Positions 46,178 to 58,351 of a stretch of DNA of 64,000 nucleotides are shown piece after piece; the first letter of the stretch is position 1, and every line of letters begins with the position of its first letter. Made by a program: the position numbers and the translations under genes. The stretch lies in contig CAJNBS010000001.1 in NCBI GenBank assembly GCA_905221065.1, forward strand, positions 186,001-250,000, given 5' to 3'. The notes under the pieces were generated by a model that ran no database searches, was not told where the DNA came from, and saw only the letters and a program-made list of their open reading frames with translations. The stretch is from a bacterium (GTDB lineage Bacteria > Bacillota > Bacilli > Lactobacillales > Streptococcaceae).

Positions 46178-46186
46178 GAGGAAAAA

Positions 46187-46504
46187 ATGGTAGATAAAAA
46201 AGAAACAACCAGTCAATTCTTGCAGAGTCGTATAAAAAAATTCTCCCGTGTGGAGAAGGCTTTTTATCTTTCCATTGCGTTTACAGCTCTCGTTTTGGCG
46301 CTTAGTATTATCTTTATGCAGACTCGACTCCTACAAGTACAAAATGATTTGACAAAAATCAATGCGCAGATAGAGGAGAAGAAGACAGAGTTAGATGATG
46401 CCAAACAAGAGGTAAATGAATTGTTGAGGGCAGAACGCTTGAAAGAAATCGCAAATTCTAAGGACTTAAAATTGAATAACGAGAATATTCGATCAGCGGA
46501 GTAA
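46187..46504 (+). CDS. ftsL: Cell division protein FtsL
   Basis: The 105-residue bitopic protein of the divisome forms a complex with DivIB and DivIC. It has a short basic cytoplasmic end, one membrane helix (AFYLSIAFTALVLALSIIFM near residues 25-44), and an extracellular coiled coil (QVQNDLTKINAQIEEKKTEL and following heptads to about residue 88). The weak sequence but fixed position between rsmH and pbp2X identifies it. Confidence 0.9.
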   Translation: MVDKKETTSQFLQSRIKKFSRVEKAFYLSIAFTALVLALSIIFMQTRLLQVQNDLTKINAQIEEKKTELDDAKQEVNELLRAERLKEIANSKDLKLNNENIRSAE

Positions 46505-46507
46505 GAT

Positions 46508-48760
46508 ATGAAGTGGACAAAAAGAATAACCCGATTTGCGATTAGAAACCGTAAATCTCCAGCAGAAAACCGTAAAATAGTAGGGAAGTACATCAGCTTG
46601 TTAGCTGTCGTACTTTTCGCCGTCTTTTTGGTCAATTTTGCTGTTATTATCGGGAGTGGTAGTAAATTTGGAACGGATCTAGTAAAAGAGGCTAAGAAAG
46701 TTCACCAAATAACCCGTACAGTCCCTGCCAAACGTGGGACTATTTATGACCGAAATGGAGTCCCGATTGCTGAGGATGCAACCTCCTATAATGTCTATGC
46801 TGTTATTGATAAAAAATACAAATCAGCAACGGGTAAAATTCTTTATGTAGAAGATGCCCAGTTTAATAAGGTAGCAGAGGTTTTCCATAAGTATCTGGAT
46901 ATGGACGAGGCTTATGTTAAAGAACAATTATCTCAACCGAATTTGACTCAAGTTTCTTTTGGTGCCAAAGGAAATGGGATTACCTATGCCAATATGATGG
47001 CTATTAAAAAGGATTTAAAAGATGCTAGTGTTGAAGGGATTGACTTTACAACTAGCCCAAACAGAAGCTATCCAAATGGACAATTTGCTTCTAGTTTTAT
47101 TGGATTGGCCCAACTCCATGAAAATGAGGATGGTAGCAAGAGTTTGCTGGGAACTTCTGGGATGGAGAGTTCCTTGAATAGTATTCTTGCAGGGAAAGAC
47201 GGTATTATTACCTATGAAAAAGATCGTCTGGGTAATATTGTCCCCGGAACTGAACAAGTGTCTCAGCAAACGGTAGATGGCAAGGATGTTTATACGACTA
47301 TTTCTAGTACCCTTCAGTCCTTCATGGAAACACAGATGAATGCCTTTCAAGAAAAAGTAAAAGGCAAGTATATGACGGCTACCTTGCTCAGTGCTAAAAC
47401 GGGGGAAATTCTTGCAACAACGCAGAGACCAACCTTTGATGCCGATACTAAGGAAGGACTTACCAAGGACTTTGTTTGGCGTGACATCCTCTATCAAAGT
47501 AACTATGAGCCAGGGTCAACCATGAAGGTCATGACGCTCGCTTCTGCTATTGATAATAACACTTTCCCAGGCGGAGAAGTTTTCAATAGTAGTGAGTTAA
47601 AAGTAGCAGATGCTACTATTCGAGATTGGGACGTCAATGAAGGATTGACTGGTGGAAGAATGATGACCTTTTCTCAAGGTTTCGCGCACTCAAGTAACGT
47701 TGGGATGACGCTTCTTGAGCAAAAGATGGGAGATGCTACCTGGCTGGATTATCTAAATCGCTTTAAATTTGGTGTTCCGACTCGGTTTGGTTTGACAGAT
47801 GAGTATGCAGGCCAACTTCCGGCTGACAATATTGTCAATATTGCTCAGAGTTCATTTGGACAAGGGATTTCAGTGACCCAGACGCAAATGATTCGTGCCT
47901 TCACGGCTATTGCCAACGATGGAGTCATGCTAGAACCTAAATTTATCAGTGCCTTGTATGACCCAAATGACCAATCTGTTCGGAAATCTCAAAAAGAGAT
48001 TGTAGGAAATCCTGTTTCCAAAGATGCAGCCAGTCTAACTCGAACCAACATGGTTTTGGTAGGAACGGATCCAGTTTATGGAACCATGCATAACCACAGC
48101 ACAGGCAAGCCAACTGTAACTGTTCCTGGTCAAAATGTAGCTCTCAAGTCTGGTACAGCCCAGATTGCCGATGAGAAAAATGGAGGTTACTTGGTTGGTA
48201 CGACCAATTACATTTTTTCAGCAGTATCGATGAACCCTGCTGAAAATCCTGATTTTATCCTCTATGTGACGGTTCAACAGCCTGAACATTATTCAGGTAT
48301 CCAGTTGGGGGAATTTGCCAATCCTATCTTGGAAAGAGCAGTGGCCATGAAAGATTCTCTTAACCTCCAATCTACCGCTAAAACGTTAGATCAGGTAGCA
48401 AATCAAAGCGCTTATGCCATGCCTAGCATCAAGGATATTTCACCCGGTGATTTGGCAGAAGCCTTACGTCGCAATATTGTGCAACCAATCGTTGTAGGAA
48501 CAGGAACAAAGATTAAAGAATCATCTGTAGAAGAAGGGACCAATCTTGCTCCTAACCAGCAAGTTCTCCTCTTATCTGATAAAGCAGAGGAAGTTCCGGA
48601 TATGTATGGTTGGACAAAAGCAACCGCAGAAGCTTTTTCTAAGTGGTTAAATATAGAACTTGAATTTGAAGGTTCAGGCTCTACTGTGCAGAAGCAAGAT
48701 GTTCGTGCTAATACAGCTATCAAGGGCATTAAAAAAATTACATTAACTTTAGGAGACTAA
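46508..48760 (+). CDS. pbp2X: Penicillin-binding protein 2X
   Basis: PBP2x is the septal transpeptidase and a main beta-lactam target. The 750 residues have one membrane anchor (about 29-50), a pedestal domain, the transpeptidase domain and two C-terminal PASTA domains (about 632-750). The catalytic motifs are STMK near 337, SSN near 395 and KSGT near 547. The segment after KSGT reads [15 protein letters not shown], whereas the sensitive pneumococcal R6 sequence as I remember it has [15 protein letters not shown]. None of the classic changes next to STMK, SSN or KSGT was seen. It starts three bases after ftsL. Confidence 0.95.
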   Translation: MKWTKRITRFAIRNRKSPAENRKIVGKYISLLAVVLFAVFLVNFAVIIGSGSKFGTDLVKEAKKVHQITRTVPAKRGTIYDRNGVPIAEDATSYNVYAVIDKKYKSATGKILYVEDAQFNKVAEVFHKYLDMDEAYVKEQLSQPNLTQVSFGAKGNGITYANMMAIKKDLKDASVEGIDFTTSPNRSYPNGQFASSFIGLAQLHENEDGSKSLLGTSGMESSLNSILAGKDGIITYEKDRLGNIVPGTEQVSQQTVDGKDVYTTISSTLQSFMETQMNAFQEKVKGKYMTATLLSAKTGEILATTQRPTFDADTKEGLTKDFVWRDILYQSNYEPGSTMKVMTLASAIDNNTFPGGEVFNSSELKVADATIRDWDVNEGLTGGRMMTFSQGFAHSSNVGMTLLEQKMGDATWLDYLNRFKFGVPTRFGLTDEYAGQLPADNIVNIAQSSFGQGISVTQTQMIRAFTAIANDGVMLEPKFISALYDPNDQSVRKSQKEIVGNPVSKDAASLTRTNMVLVGTDPVYGTMHNHSTGKPTVTVPGQNVALKSGTAQIADEKNGGYLVGTTNYIFSAVSMNPAENPDFILYVTVQQPEHYSGIQLGEFANPILERAVAMKDSLNLQSTAKTLDQVANQSAYAMPSIKDISPGDLAEALRRNIVQPIVVGTGTKIKESSVEEGTNLAPNQQVLLLSDKAEEVPDMYGWTKATAEAFSKWLNIELEFEGSGSTVQKQDVRANTAIKGIKKITLTLGD

Positions 48761-48761
48761 T

Positions 48762-49742
48762 ATGTTTATTTCCATCAGTGCTGGAATTGTGACATTTTTA
48801 CTAACTTTGGTAGGAATTCCGGCCTTTATCCAATTTTATAGAAAGGCGCAAATTACAGGCCAGCAGATGCATGAGGATGTCAAACAGCACCAGGCAAAAG
48901 CTGGAACGCCAACTATGGGGGGACTTGTTTTCCTCATTGCTGCAGTTGTGGTGAGTTTCCTTGTTGCTCTTTTTTCAAAACAATTGACCAATAATGTGGG
49001 AATGATTTTGTTCATCTTGGTCCTTTATGGACTTGTCGGATTTTTAGATGACTTTCTCAAGGTCTTTCGTAAAATCAATGAGGGACTGAATCCTAAGCAA
49101 AAATTGGCACTTCAGCTCCTAGGAGGGGTCGTTTTCTACCTTTTCTATGAGCGCGGTGGCGATATGCTTTCAGTCTTTGGTTACCAAGTACATCTAGGGA
49201 TTTTCTATATTCTTTTTGCTCTTTTCTGGCTAGTCGGTTTTTCAAACGCGGTCAACTTGACAGACGGAATTGATGGTCTGGCTAGTATTTCAGTCGTGAT
49301 TAGTTTGTCTGCATATGGAGTTATTGCCTATGTGCAAGGTCAGATGGATATTCTTCTGGTGATTCTAGCCATGATTGGTGGTTTGCTCGGTTTCTTCGTC
49401 TTTAACTATAAGCCTGCCAAGGTCTTTATGGGGGATGTGGGAAGTTTAGCTCTTGGTGGAATGCTGGCAGCTATCTCTATGGCCCTCCACCAAGAATGGA
49501 CTCTCTTGATTATCGGAATTGTTTATGTCTTTGAAACAACTTCAGTCATGCTGCAAGTAAGTTACTTCAAACTGACAGGTGGCAAACGTATTTTCCGTAT
49601 GACACCTGTGCATCATCATTTTGAGCTTGGAGGATTGTCTGGTAAAGGAAATCCTTGGAGCGAGTGGAAGGTCGACTTCTTCTTTTGGGGAGTGGGACTT
49701 CTAGCAAGTCTCCTGACCCTAGCAATTTTATATTTGATGTAA
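48762..49742 (+). CDS. mraY: Phospho-N-acetylmuramoyl-pentapeptide-transferase MraY
   Basis: This membrane enzyme transfers phospho-MurNAc-pentapeptide to undecaprenyl phosphate, making lipid I. The 326-residue product has about ten helices. Signatures present: [13 protein letters not shown] near residue 46, [11 protein letters not shown] near 93 with the catalytic Asp pair, [13 protein letters not shown] near 160, [15 protein letters not shown] near 222 and [10 protein letters not shown] near 284. It follows pbp2X by one base and ends the operon; a hairpin terminator follows. Confidence 0.97.
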   Translation: MFISISAGIVTFLLTLVGIPAFIQFYRKAQITGQQMHEDVKQHQAKAGTPTMGGLVFLIAAVVVSFLVALFSKQLTNNVGMILFILVLYGLVGFLDDFLKVFRKINEGLNPKQKLALQLLGGVVFYLFYERGGDMLSVFGYQVHLGIFYILFALFWLVGFSNAVNLTDGIDGLASISVVISLSAYGVIAYVQGQMDILLVILAMIGGLLGFFVFNYKPAKVFMGDVGSLALGGMLAAISMALHQEWTLLIIGIVYVFETTSVMLQVSYFKLTGGKRIFRMTPVHHHFELGGLSGKGNPWSEWKVDFFFWGVGLLASLLTLAILYLM

Positions 49743-49749
49743 GAATGGC

Positions 49750-49774
49750 ACCCTGATGTTTCAGGGTGTTTTTG
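49750..49774 (+). terminator. Intrinsic terminator after mraY
   Basis: CACCCTGA and TCAGGGTG pair around a four-base loop and run into T5. Confidence 0.9.
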
Positions 49775-49789
49775 CTTTTTAAAAAATAT

Positions 49790-49840
49790 TGGTCAATTAA
49801 AGTCAAAATCCTTGACCTTTTCTGACTAATGTAGTATATT
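49790..49840 (+). promoter_or_regulatory. CtsR-like operators and promoter of clpL
   Basis: Two pairs of GGTCAA-type heptads are present in opposite orientation: one on the plus strand starting GGTCAATTA near 49792, the other on the minus strand as AGTCAGA-AAA-GGTCAAG near 49811-49829. CtsR binds such tandem heptads. The second overlaps TTGACC, the -35 of a promoter with a 17-base spacer and TATATT. Repression by CtsR with heat-shock release is the expected control of clpL in streptococci. Confidence 0.7.
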
Positions 49841-49909
49841 ATGAACGTAAGGTAAATGAAAGCCTTACTCGAACACTTATTTAAAGTCAAATAGAAAGAG
49901 GTGGGGTCT

Positions 49910-49999
49910 ATGTTTAATCTAGAAATCTTCAGAAGTAAAGATAGTCTACTCCTACTTGAAAAAGAAAAACCAGAAGTAGTACCTAGAGTAGCGATTTAG
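49910..49999 (+). CDS. 29-residue small ORF in the clpL leader
   Basis: An ATG at 49910 with GAGGTGGGG seven bases upstream opens a 29-codon frame (MFNLEIFRSKDSLLLLEKEK, then PEVVPRVAI) ending at TAG 49999. It lies between the CtsR-like boxes and clpL and would be on the same transcript. The strong ribosome binding site and leucine/glutamate-rich composition support translation. I recognise no family; it might be a regulatory peptide or a small chaperone-associated protein. Confidence 0.55.
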   Translation: MFNLEIFRSKDSLLLLEKEKPEVVPRVAI

Positions 50000-50081
50000 C
50001 TAGTCTAAATTTTTTAAAATAAAGGTCAAAGATAGTCAATATCAGTAATCATAACTAAGTAAACAAAAAGAGGTAAAGAAT

Positions 50082-52187
50082 ATGAACAACAACTTTAATA
50101 ACTTTAACAACATGGATGATCTATTTAACCAATTGATGGGTGGTATGCGAGGATATAGTTCTGAAAACCGTCGCTACTTGATTAATGGTCGTGAAGTGAC
50201 ACCTGAGGAATTTGCTCACTATCGTGCAACTGGTCAATTACCAGGAAATGCAGAAGTTGATGGACAAAAGCAACAACAGGCTTCAGGTATGAAACAAGAC
50301 GGTGTCCTTGCTAAATTGGGTCGAAACTTGACAGCAGAAGCTCGTGAGGGCAAGTTGGATCCTGTTATCGGACGAAACAAGGAAATTCAAGAAACATCTG
50401 AAATCCTCTCACGTCGTACCAAGAACAATCCTGTACTTGTCGGAGATGCAGGTGTTGGTAAGACAGCCGTTGTCGAAGGTCTAGCACAAGCCATTGTGAA
50501 CGGAGATGTTCCAGCTGCTATTAAGAACAAGGAAATCATTTCTATTGATATCTCAGGTCTTGAGGCTGGTACTCAATACCGTGGTAGCTTTGAAGAAAAC
50601 GTTCAAAACTTAGTCAATGAGGTGAAAGAAGCAGGGAATATTATCCTCTTCTTTGATGAAATTCACCAAATCCTCGGTGCTGGTAGCACTGGTGGAGACA
50701 GTGGATCTAAAGGTCTTGCGGACATTCTCAAGCCGGCCCTCTCTCGTGGAGAATTGACCGTTATTGGAGCGACAACTCAAGACGAATACCGTAACACCAT
50801 CTTGAAAAATGCAGCTCTTGCTCGTCGCTTTAACGAAGTCAAGGTCAATGCTCCTTCAGCGGAAGATACTTTTAAAATCCTTCAAGGAATTCGTGACCTC
50901 TATCAACAACACCACAATGTCATATTGCCAGACGAAGTCTTGAAAGCAGCGGTGGATTATTCTGTGCAATACATTCCTCAACGTAGCTTGCCAGATAAGG
51001 CTATTGACCTTGTCGATGTAACGGCTGCTCACTTGGCAGCTCAACATCCAGTAACAGATGTGCATGCTGTTGAACGTGAAATTGAGGCAGAAAAAGACAA
51101 GCAAGAAAAAGCAGTTGAGGCAGAAGATTTTGAAGCAGCTCTAAACTATAAAACACGTATCGCAGAATTGGAAAAGAAAATCGAAAACCACACAGAAGAT
51201 ATGAAAGTGACTGCAAGTGTCAACGATGTGGCTGAATCTGTAGAACGAATGACGGGTATCCCAGTGTCACAAATGGGAGCATCAGACATCGAACGTTTGA
51301 AAGATATGGCTCATCGTCTGCAAGACAAGGTGATCGGCCAAGATAAGGCAGTAGAAGCGGTAGCTCGCGCTATCCGTCGTAACCGTGCTGGTTTTGATGA
51401 AGGCAATCGCCCAATCGGTAGCTTCCTCTTTGTAGGACCAACTGGGGTCGGTAAGACAGAACTTGCTAAGCAATTGGCACTGGATATGTTTGGTACCAAG
51501 GATGCTATCATCCGTTTGGATATGTCAGAATATAGCGACCGCATAGCCGTTTCTAAGCTAATTGGTACAACAGCAGGATATGTGGGTTATGATGATAATA
51601 GCAATACCTTAACAGAACGTGTTCGTCGCAATCCATACTCTATCATTCTCTTGGATGAGATTGAAAAGGCTGATCCTCAAGTAATCACTCTTCTCCTCCA
51701 AGTATTGGATGATGGTCGTTTGACGGATGGTCAAGGAAATACAGTAAACTTCAAGAACACTGTCATTATTGCGACTTCAAATGCTGGATTTGGCTATGAA
51801 GCCAACTTGACAGAAGATGCGGATAAACCAGAATTGATGGACCGTTTGAAACCATTCTTCCGCCCAGAATTCCTTAACCGCTTCAACGCAGTTATCGAGT
51901 TCTCACACTTGACGAAGGAAGATCTTTCTAAGATTGTGGACTTGATGTTGGCTGAAGTTAACCAAACCTTGGCTAAGAAAGATATTGATTTGGTAGTCAG
52001 TCAAGTGGCTAAAGACTATATCACAGAAGAAGGCTATGACGAAGTCATGGGTGTTCGTCCACTCCGTCGTGTGGTTGAACAAGAAATTCGTGATAAGGTA
52101 ACAGACTTCCACTTGGATCATCTAGATGCCAAACATTTGGAAGCAGACATGGAAGATGGCGTTTTGGTCATTCGTGAAAAAGCCTAA
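50082..52187 (+). CDS. clpL: ATP-dependent Clp-family chaperone ClpL
   Basis: This 701-residue AAA+ disaggregase has two nucleotide-binding domains: Walker [14 protein letters not shown] near residue 124 and [13 protein letters not shown] near 452, Walker [12 protein letters not shown] and [12 protein letters not shown] short Asn/Met-rich N-terminus ([20 protein letters not shown]) replaces the N-domain of ClpC/ClpA, and the middle coiled coil ([20 protein letters not shown]) is short, both typical of ClpL. It lacks the P-loop used to dock on ClpP, so it acts as a chaperone. AAAGAGGTAAAG precedes the ATG. Confidence 0.95.
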   Translation: MNNNFNNFNNMDDLFNQLMGGMRGYSSENRRYLINGREVTPEEFAHYRATGQLPGNAEVDGQKQQQASGMKQDGVLAKLGRNLTAEAREGKLDPVIGRNKEIQETSEILSRRTKNNPVLVGDAGVGKTAVVEGLAQAIVNGDVPAAIKNKEIISIDISGLEAGTQYRGSFEENVQNLVNEVKEAGNIILFFDEIHQILGAGSTGGDSGSKGLADILKPALSRGELTVIGATTQDEYRNTILKNAALARRFNEVKVNAPSAEDTFKILQGIRDLYQQHHNVILPDEVLKAAVDYSVQYIPQRSLPDKAIDLVDVTAAHLAAQHPVTDVHAVEREIEAEKDKQEKAVEAEDFEAALNYKTRIAELEKKIENHTEDMKVTASVNDVAESVERMTGIPVSQMGASDIERLKDMAHRLQDKVIGQDKAVEAVARAIRRNRAGFDEGNRPIGSFLFVGPTGVGKTELAKQLALDMFGTKDAIIRLDMSEYSDRIAVSKLIGTTAGYVGYDDNSNTLTERVRRNPYSIILLDEIEKADPQVITLLLQVLDDGRLTDGQGNTVNFKNTVIIATSNAGFGYEANLTEDADKPELMDRLKPFFRPEFLNRFNAVIEFSHLTKEDLSKIVDLMLAEVNQTLAKKDIDLVVSQVAKDYITEEGYDEVMGVRPLRRVVEQEIRDKVTDFHLDHLDAKHLEADMEDGVLVIREKA

Positions 52188-52204
52188 GATAGAATTTTGA
52201 GAAT

Positions 52205-52245
52205 AAAAAGAAGGAACCAGCTGAAAAAACTGGTTCCTTTTTTGT
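52205..52245. terminator. Bidirectional terminator between clpL and luxS
   Basis: GGAACCAG (52213-52220) and CTGGTTCC (52230-52237) with T6 on the plus strand and an A-rich 5' flank that gives a T run on the minus strand. It serves the converging clpL and luxS transcripts. Confidence 0.9.
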
Positions 52246-52247
52246 GT

Positions 52248-52730
52248 TTAAATCACATGACGCTCAAAGGCATCATCTGAAATCCCTTGTTCTAGAATGA
52301 GTTTTGCCCATTCTTTAGCAGAAAAGAGGCTGTGATCCTTGTAGTTACCGCAAGATTCGATGGTTGTACCAGGGACGTCTTCCCAAGTAGTGGTTTCAGC
52401 GATTTCCTTGAGCGAATCCTTGATAACAGCTGCGATTTCAGCGCTGGTATGACGCCCCCACATAATCATGTGGAAACCTGTACGACAACCAAATGGTGAA
52501 CAGTCAATCATGCCGTCAATGCGGGTACGGATGAGTTTTGCCAAGAGGTGTTCGATAGTGTGAAGGCCTGCAGTAGGGATAGAGTCTTCGTTTGGTTGCA
52601 CCAAGCGAATATCATAATTGGAGATGATGTCTCCTTTTGGCCCTGTTTCTTCCCCAATCAAGCGAACATAAGGTGCTTTAACAATCGTGTGGTCAAGTTC
52701 AAAACTTTCAACAATAACTTCTTTTGGCAT
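52248..52730 (-). CDS. luxS: S-ribosylhomocysteine lyase LuxS
   Basis: LuxS splits S-ribosylhomocysteine into homocysteine and DPD, the precursor of autoinducer-2. The ATG at 52730 (AAAGGATTTACC upstream) gives the usual 160 residues; a longer upstream frame overlaps the next gene and is rejected. The metal ligands are in HTIEHLLAK (HxxEH, near residues 56-64) and near [16 protein letters not shown], and the catalytic Cys is in [14 protein letters not shown] near 76-89. An extended -10 (TG-T-TATAAT on the minus strand, about 52758-52763) drives it. Confidence 0.96.
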   Translation of the reverse strand: MPKEVIVESFELDHTIVKAPYVRLIGEETGPKGDIISNYDIRLVQPNEDSIPTAGLHTIEHLLAKLIRTRIDGMIDCSPFGCRTGFHMIMWGRHTSAEIAAVIKDSLKEIAETTTWEDVPGTTIESCGNYKDHSLFSAKEWAKLILEQGISDDAFERHVI

Positions 52731-52789
52731 GGTAAATCCTTTCAGTTTTCTTCTTTCATTATAACATAAAGCCGGCTCCTGAGACAGAG

Positions 52790-52817
52790 AGAAAACCTCT
52801 CCGAGAGTGGAGAGGTT
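52790..52817 (-). terminator. Terminator of the DUF1846 gene
   Basis: ACCTCTCC and GGAGAGGT pair around six bases; on the minus strand the hairpin ends in TTTTC. Confidence 0.75.
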
Positions 52818-52824
52818 CAAATCT

Positions 52825-54309
52825 TTACTTACGATACAAACGGTCGTATTGGTAGTAAGGGTCAAAGGTAACGTTGATACCCAATTTGCGAAGGACATTC
52901 TTGTCTTCATCTGTCAAGATGATGGTTGAGTGGGCTTCGCTTCCTTTGAGGTTGCCAAGTTCTTCCATAGCACGAGCAGCATCAGGATTTTCTGTAGCTG
53001 TGATAGCCAGTGCAATCAAAATTTCATTTGAATGCAGGCGTGGATTGCGGCTACCTAGATGATCGATTTTAAGACCTTGGATTGGCTTGACAAGTTCAGG
53101 TTCGATTAGTTTTACTTCTTTAGCGATGTCAGCTGATTTCTTGATGGCGTTGATCAAGGCAGCGGCTGTAGGGCCAAAGAGTTCGGAGTTCTTACCAGTC
53201 ACGATTTCCCCATTTGGTAATTCAAGGGCTAGAGCTGGTCCGCCAGTTTCTTCTGCTTTTTGACGCGCAACGACAGCAACCTTGCGGTCTGCAGGTGTGA
53301 TACCGAGGTCGTTCATGAGAAGTTCAATCTTCTTGACCGCAGCTTCACCAACTTTTTCAGCTTTAAAATCAAGAACAGTTTGATAGTAGCGACGGATGAT
53401 TTCTTGTTTAGAGGCTTCGATAGCAGCCTCGTCATCAGTAATAGCGAAACCAACCATGTTGACCCCCATGTCTGTCGGTGAAGCGTATGGAGATTCACCG
53501 AGAATACGTTCCAACATGCGCTTGAGCACTGGGAAGATTTCGATGTCACGGTTGTAGTTGACAGTGGTTTCTCCGTAGGTTTGGAGATGGAAGGGATCAA
53601 TCATGTTGACATCATCAAGGTCTGCTGTAGCAGCCTCATAAGCCAAGTTGACTGGGTGATGAAGGGGAAGATTCCAAACTGGGAAGGTTTCAAATTTAGC
53701 GTAACCAGACTTGATACCATTGATTTGGTCGTGGTACATGTTTGACATACAAGTTGCCAATTTTCCAGAACCAGGTCCAGGAGCTGTTACGACAATCAAG
53801 TTGCGACTGGTCTTGATGTAGTCGTTTTTCCCCATACCTTCTGGGGAAATGATGTGATCCATATCCGTCGGATATCCTTTGATTGGATAATGAAGATAAG
53901 AATCAATCCCGTTTTTCTCAAGTTGGTTGCGGAAGGCATCTGCAGCTGGTTGGCCAGCGTACTGTGTGATGACCACTGAGCCGACAAAAATTCCCAATTC
54001 ATTGAATTTGTCAATCAAGCGAAGAACTTCTTGGTCATAAGAAATGCCCAAGTCACCACGTGCTTTGGAATGCTCGATATTGCTAGCATTAATAGCAATC
54101 ACTACCTCAACTTGCTCTTTCAATTCTTGTAAGAGCTTGATTTTGTTGTCAGGTTCATAACCAGGAAGGACACGAGCAGCGTGGAAATCTTCTAACATTT
54201 TACCACCAAACTCCAAGTAGAGCTTGCCGTCAAATTGATTAATGCGCTCCAAGATGTGGTCGCGCTGTAGATTCAAATATTGTTCAGAACTAAAAGCTTG
54301 TTTTTTCAT
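52825..54309 (-). CDS. DUF1846 (UPF0371) family protein
   Basis: The 494-residue cytoplasmic protein matches the DUF1846 family, which is conserved in streptococci between luxS and dexB. Visible family segments are [20 protein letters not shown] near residues 25-44, [20 protein letters not shown] near 173-192 (a P-loop-like Gly-rich stretch) and [16 protein letters not shown] near the C-terminus. Structures of the family show a Rossmann-like fold, but no enzymatic activity is established to my knowledge. It is a single gene with its own -10 (TATAAT about 20 bases upstream). Confidence 0.88.
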   Translation of the reverse strand: MKKQAFSSEQYLNLQRDHILERINQFDGKLYLEFGGKMLEDFHAARVLPGYEPDNKIKLLQELKEQVEVVIAINASNIEHSKARGDLGISYDQEVLRLIDKFNELGIFVGSVVITQYAGQPAADAFRNQLEKNGIDSYLHYPIKGYPTDMDHIISPEGMGKNDYIKTSRNLIVVTAPGPGSGKLATCMSNMYHDQINGIKSGYAKFETFPVWNLPLHHPVNLAYEAATADLDDVNMIDPFHLQTYGETTVNYNRDIEIFPVLKRMLERILGESPYASPTDMGVNMVGFAITDDEAAIEASKQEIIRRYYQTVLDFKAEKVGEAAVKKIELLMNDLGITPADRKVAVVARQKAEETGGPALALELPNGEIVTGKNSELFGPTAAALINAIKKSADIAKEVKLIEPELVKPIQGLKIDHLGSRNPRLHSNEILIALAITATENPDAARAMEELGNLKGSEAHSTIILTDEDKNVLRKLGINVTFDPYYQYDRLYRK

Positions 54310-54389
54310 TTTTTTACCTCTGACCTCTATTATAATAAAAAAATGGAAGTTAGGAAACTATGGAGTTAAAAAAGGAATCAAAAAGATTA

Positions 54390-54427
54390 GGCAAACGCTT
54401 GCACGAAATTCCCAAAAGCGCTATCAT
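54390..54427 (+). promoter_or_regulatory. dexB promoter with overlapping cre (CcpA) site
   Basis: GGCAAACGCTTGCA (54390-54403) matches the cre consensus TGNAANCGNTNNCA at all but the first fixed position. It overlaps TTGCAC (54399-54404), which with a 17-base spacer and TATCAT (54422-54427) forms a promoter. CcpA binding there should repress dexB when glucose is plentiful. Confidence 0.75.
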
Positions 54428-54452
54428 AGACTATAGATTATTAAAATAATGA

Positions 54453-56069
<1,617 letters not shown>

Positions 56070-56108
56070 ACATTTTTTACAGAAAAATTTAAAATGGAAA
56101 CCGTATAA

Positions 56109-56153
56109 AAACAAGGGAGGACTGTATGAAAGACAGAAATCCTTTGTTTTTTT
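56109..56153 (+). terminator. Intrinsic terminator after dexB
   Basis: AAACAAGGGA and TCCTTTGTTT pair across a 21-base loop and run into T7. Confidence 0.8.
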
Positions 56154-56196
56154 ATGACTAAAGTTTATAAACTTTCATTCTAGAAATTCAATTAAC

Positions 56197-56225
56197 TTTA
56201 CAAATTCCCACTATTTTGGTAAAAT
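56197..56225 (+). promoter_or_regulatory. Promoter of the oligopeptide-binding lipoprotein gene
   Basis: TTTACA, a 17-base spacer and TAAAAT, 40 bases before the start codon, with AAAGGAGAAAG as ribosome binding site. Confidence 0.7.
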
Positions 56226-56264
56226 AAACTTATGTTATAAAAACTAACATAAAGGAGAAAGAAG

Positions 56265-58223
56265 ATGAATACAAAAAAGCGTGTCCTTAGTGCAGGCCTG
56301 ACCTTTGCGGCTGCTTTGCTTTTAGCTGCTTGCGGACAATCAGGTTCGGATACAAAAACTTACTCATCAACCTTTAGTGGAAATCCAACTACATTTAACT
56401 ATTTGTTAGACTACTACGCTGATAATACATCGATTATAACCAATCTAGTTGATGGCTTGCTTGAAAATGACAATCACGGAAATCTAGTTCCATCTTTGGC
56501 AGAAGACTGGTCTGTTTCAAGCGACGGTCTGACTTATACCTATAAATTGAGAAAAGATGCCAAATGGTTCACAGCTGACGGTGAAGAGTATGCCCCAGTC
56601 AAGGCACAGGATTTTGTGACAGGGATCAAGTACGCAGTGGACAATAAATCACAGGCCATTGACTTGATTCAAAATTCCATCAAGGGCTTGAATGATTATA
56701 TTACAGGAGCGGATTCTGACTTTTCTAAGGTTGGGGTGAAAGCAATCGACGACCAGACTGTTGAGTATACTTTGGTACGCCCAGAGCCTTACTGGAATTC
56801 AAAAACAACCAACAGTATTCTTTTCCCGGTGAATGAAGAGTTTTTAAACTCAAAAGGGAAAGATTTTGGTACTCTATCTCCAGATAGTATTCTCTACAGC
56901 GGACCTTATTTGTTAAAAGATTTCACATCAAAATCATCAATCGAGTATGTGAAAAATCCGCATTACTACGATCATGACAAAGTATCGATTGAACACGTGA
57001 AATTGGCTTACTTTGATGGTTCAGACCAAGAATTGACTATCCGTAACTTTGAAAGTGGAGCTTATTCAATCGCTGGGGTTTATCCAAATAGTTCTAACTT
57101 TGCTAAGACCAAGGAAAAATATAAGGATAATATCGTCTATAGCTTGCAGGACAAGACTTCTTGGTACTTCAATTTTAACGTCAATCGTAAGGCCTACAAC
57201 CACACATCTAAAACGACAGATGAACAAAAAAAATCAACTGAGACAGCTGTCTTGAACAAGAACTTCCGTCAAGCAGTGAACTTTGCCTTGGACCGCACAG
57301 CCTATTCTGCTCAGTCAAATGGGGAAGAAGCAGCTAGCAAGACCCTTCGTAACACCCTAGTACCTCCCACGTTTGTCCAAGTGGGAGACAAGACCTTTGG
57401 AGAAGTAGTTGCTTCTAAATTGGTCAACTATGGCACAGAATGGTCAGGTATTAACTTGGCAGATGCTCAGGATGCCTATTTCAACAAAGAAAAAGCCCAA
57501 GCAAAATTTGCGGAAGCTAAAAAAGAATTGACAAGTCAAGGTGTGACTTTCCCAATTCACTTGGATGTGGCTGTTGATCAAACAAGTAAAAATGCTGTGA
57601 CAGGCATGAACTCTGTTAAGCAGACCCTTGAGTCAGTTTTAGGTGCTGATAACATTGTCATTGATGTTCAGCAACTTTCAACAGATGATTTTAATAACGT
57701 AGCCTTCTTGGCACCAACACCAGCTGATCGAGACTACGATTTGAACTTTGATGGTTGGGTAGGTGACTATCAAGATCCATCAACCTATCTCAATCCTTTC
57801 AATGCAGAGGATGGATTCTACCTCAAGATATTTGGTCTAGATGCTCAAGAAGATAAAGCTAAAATTGCTAGTCTGGGTCTTGATACCTACACCAAGATGC
57901 TCAAAGATGCAGATAGTGAAAATAAAGATGTTGTCAAACGCTATGAAAAATACGCTGAAGCACAGGCTTGGATGATTGACAATTCTCTGATCATGTCAGC
58001 TATGTCAAGTGGTGGAACAGCATCTGTAACCAAAGTAACGCCATTTACAAGAGGATATTCATTGGTCGGTATCAAGGGCGATGGCAATAACTATAAGTAC
58101 ATGAAACTGCAAAAAGATACTGTGACAACTAAACAGTTTGAAGAAGCTAAGACTAAATGGGAGCAAGAAAGCAAAAAAGCAATCGAAAAAGCTCAAAAAG
58201 AAGCAGAAAATCATGTTAAATAA
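56265..58223 (+). CDS. AliA/AliB-like oligopeptide-binding lipoprotein
   Basis: This 652-residue lipoprotein binds peptides for the Ami-type ABC permease. The signal peptide ends in a lipobox LLAACG with the lipid-attached Cys near residue 23. SBP_bac_5 family segments follow: PTTFNYLLDYYADN, NLVDGLLENDNHGNLVPSLAEDW-type opening (near residues 60-83), KWFTADGEEYAPVKAQDFVTG near 105, and LNFDGWVGDYQDPSTYLNPF near 497. No permease or ATPase gene is adjacent, as for other Ali proteins that share AmiCDEF. In pneumococcus Ali-type proteins sense and bind peptides linked to colonisation and competence. It lies between dexB and the capsule genes. Confidence 0.88.
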   Translation: MNTKKRVLSAGLTFAAALLLAACGQSGSDTKTYSSTFSGNPTTFNYLLDYYADNTSIITNLVDGLLENDNHGNLVPSLAEDWSVSSDGLTYTYKLRKDAKWFTADGEEYAPVKAQDFVTGIKYAVDNKSQAIDLIQNSIKGLNDYITGADSDFSKVGVKAIDDQTVEYTLVRPEPYWNSKTTNSILFPVNEEFLNSKGKDFGTLSPDSILYSGPYLLKDFTSKSSIEYVKNPHYYDHDKVSIEHVKLAYFDGSDQELTIRNFESGAYSIAGVYPNSSNFAKTKEKYKDNIVYSLQDKTSWYFNFNVNRKAYNHTSKTTDEQKKSTETAVLNKNFRQAVNFALDRTAYSAQSNGEEAASKTLRNTLVPPTFVQVGDKTFGEVVASKLVNYGTEWSGINLADAQDAYFNKEKAQAKFAEAKKELTSQGVTFPIHLDVAVDQTSKNAVTGMNSVKQTLESVLGADNIVIDVQQLSTDDFNNVAFLAPTPADRDYDLNFDGWVGDYQDPSTYLNPFNAEDGFYLKIFGLDAQEDKAKIASLGLDTYTKMLKDADSENKDVVKRYEKYAEAQAWMIDNSLIMSAMSSGGTASVTKVTPFTRGYSLVGIKGDGNNYKYMKLQKDTVTTKQFEEAKTKWEQESKKAIEKAQKEAENHVK

Positions 58224-58228
58224 TGACG

Positions 58229-58280
58229 AGCAGTTCTATTGGATGATTTTTATAAAGTCGTCCTAATAGGGCTGTTTTTT
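58229..58280 (+). terminator. Terminator after the lipoprotein gene
   Basis: GAGCAGTTCTATTGGATGA and TCGTCCTAATAGGGCTGTT form a long imperfect stem followed by T6. Confidence 0.75.
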
Positions 58281-58351
58281 GCTGTACAGGCTAGTAGTTG
58301 TCTAGCTATGTTGAATTGTAAATGAAATACTGTATTAATTTTGATGTTTTA

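Noticed and set aside
52731..52910. A longer luxS product starting in the DUF1846 region
   Set aside because: The extension overlaps the upstream gene's end and terminator, and the 160-residue form from 52730 is the standard length.
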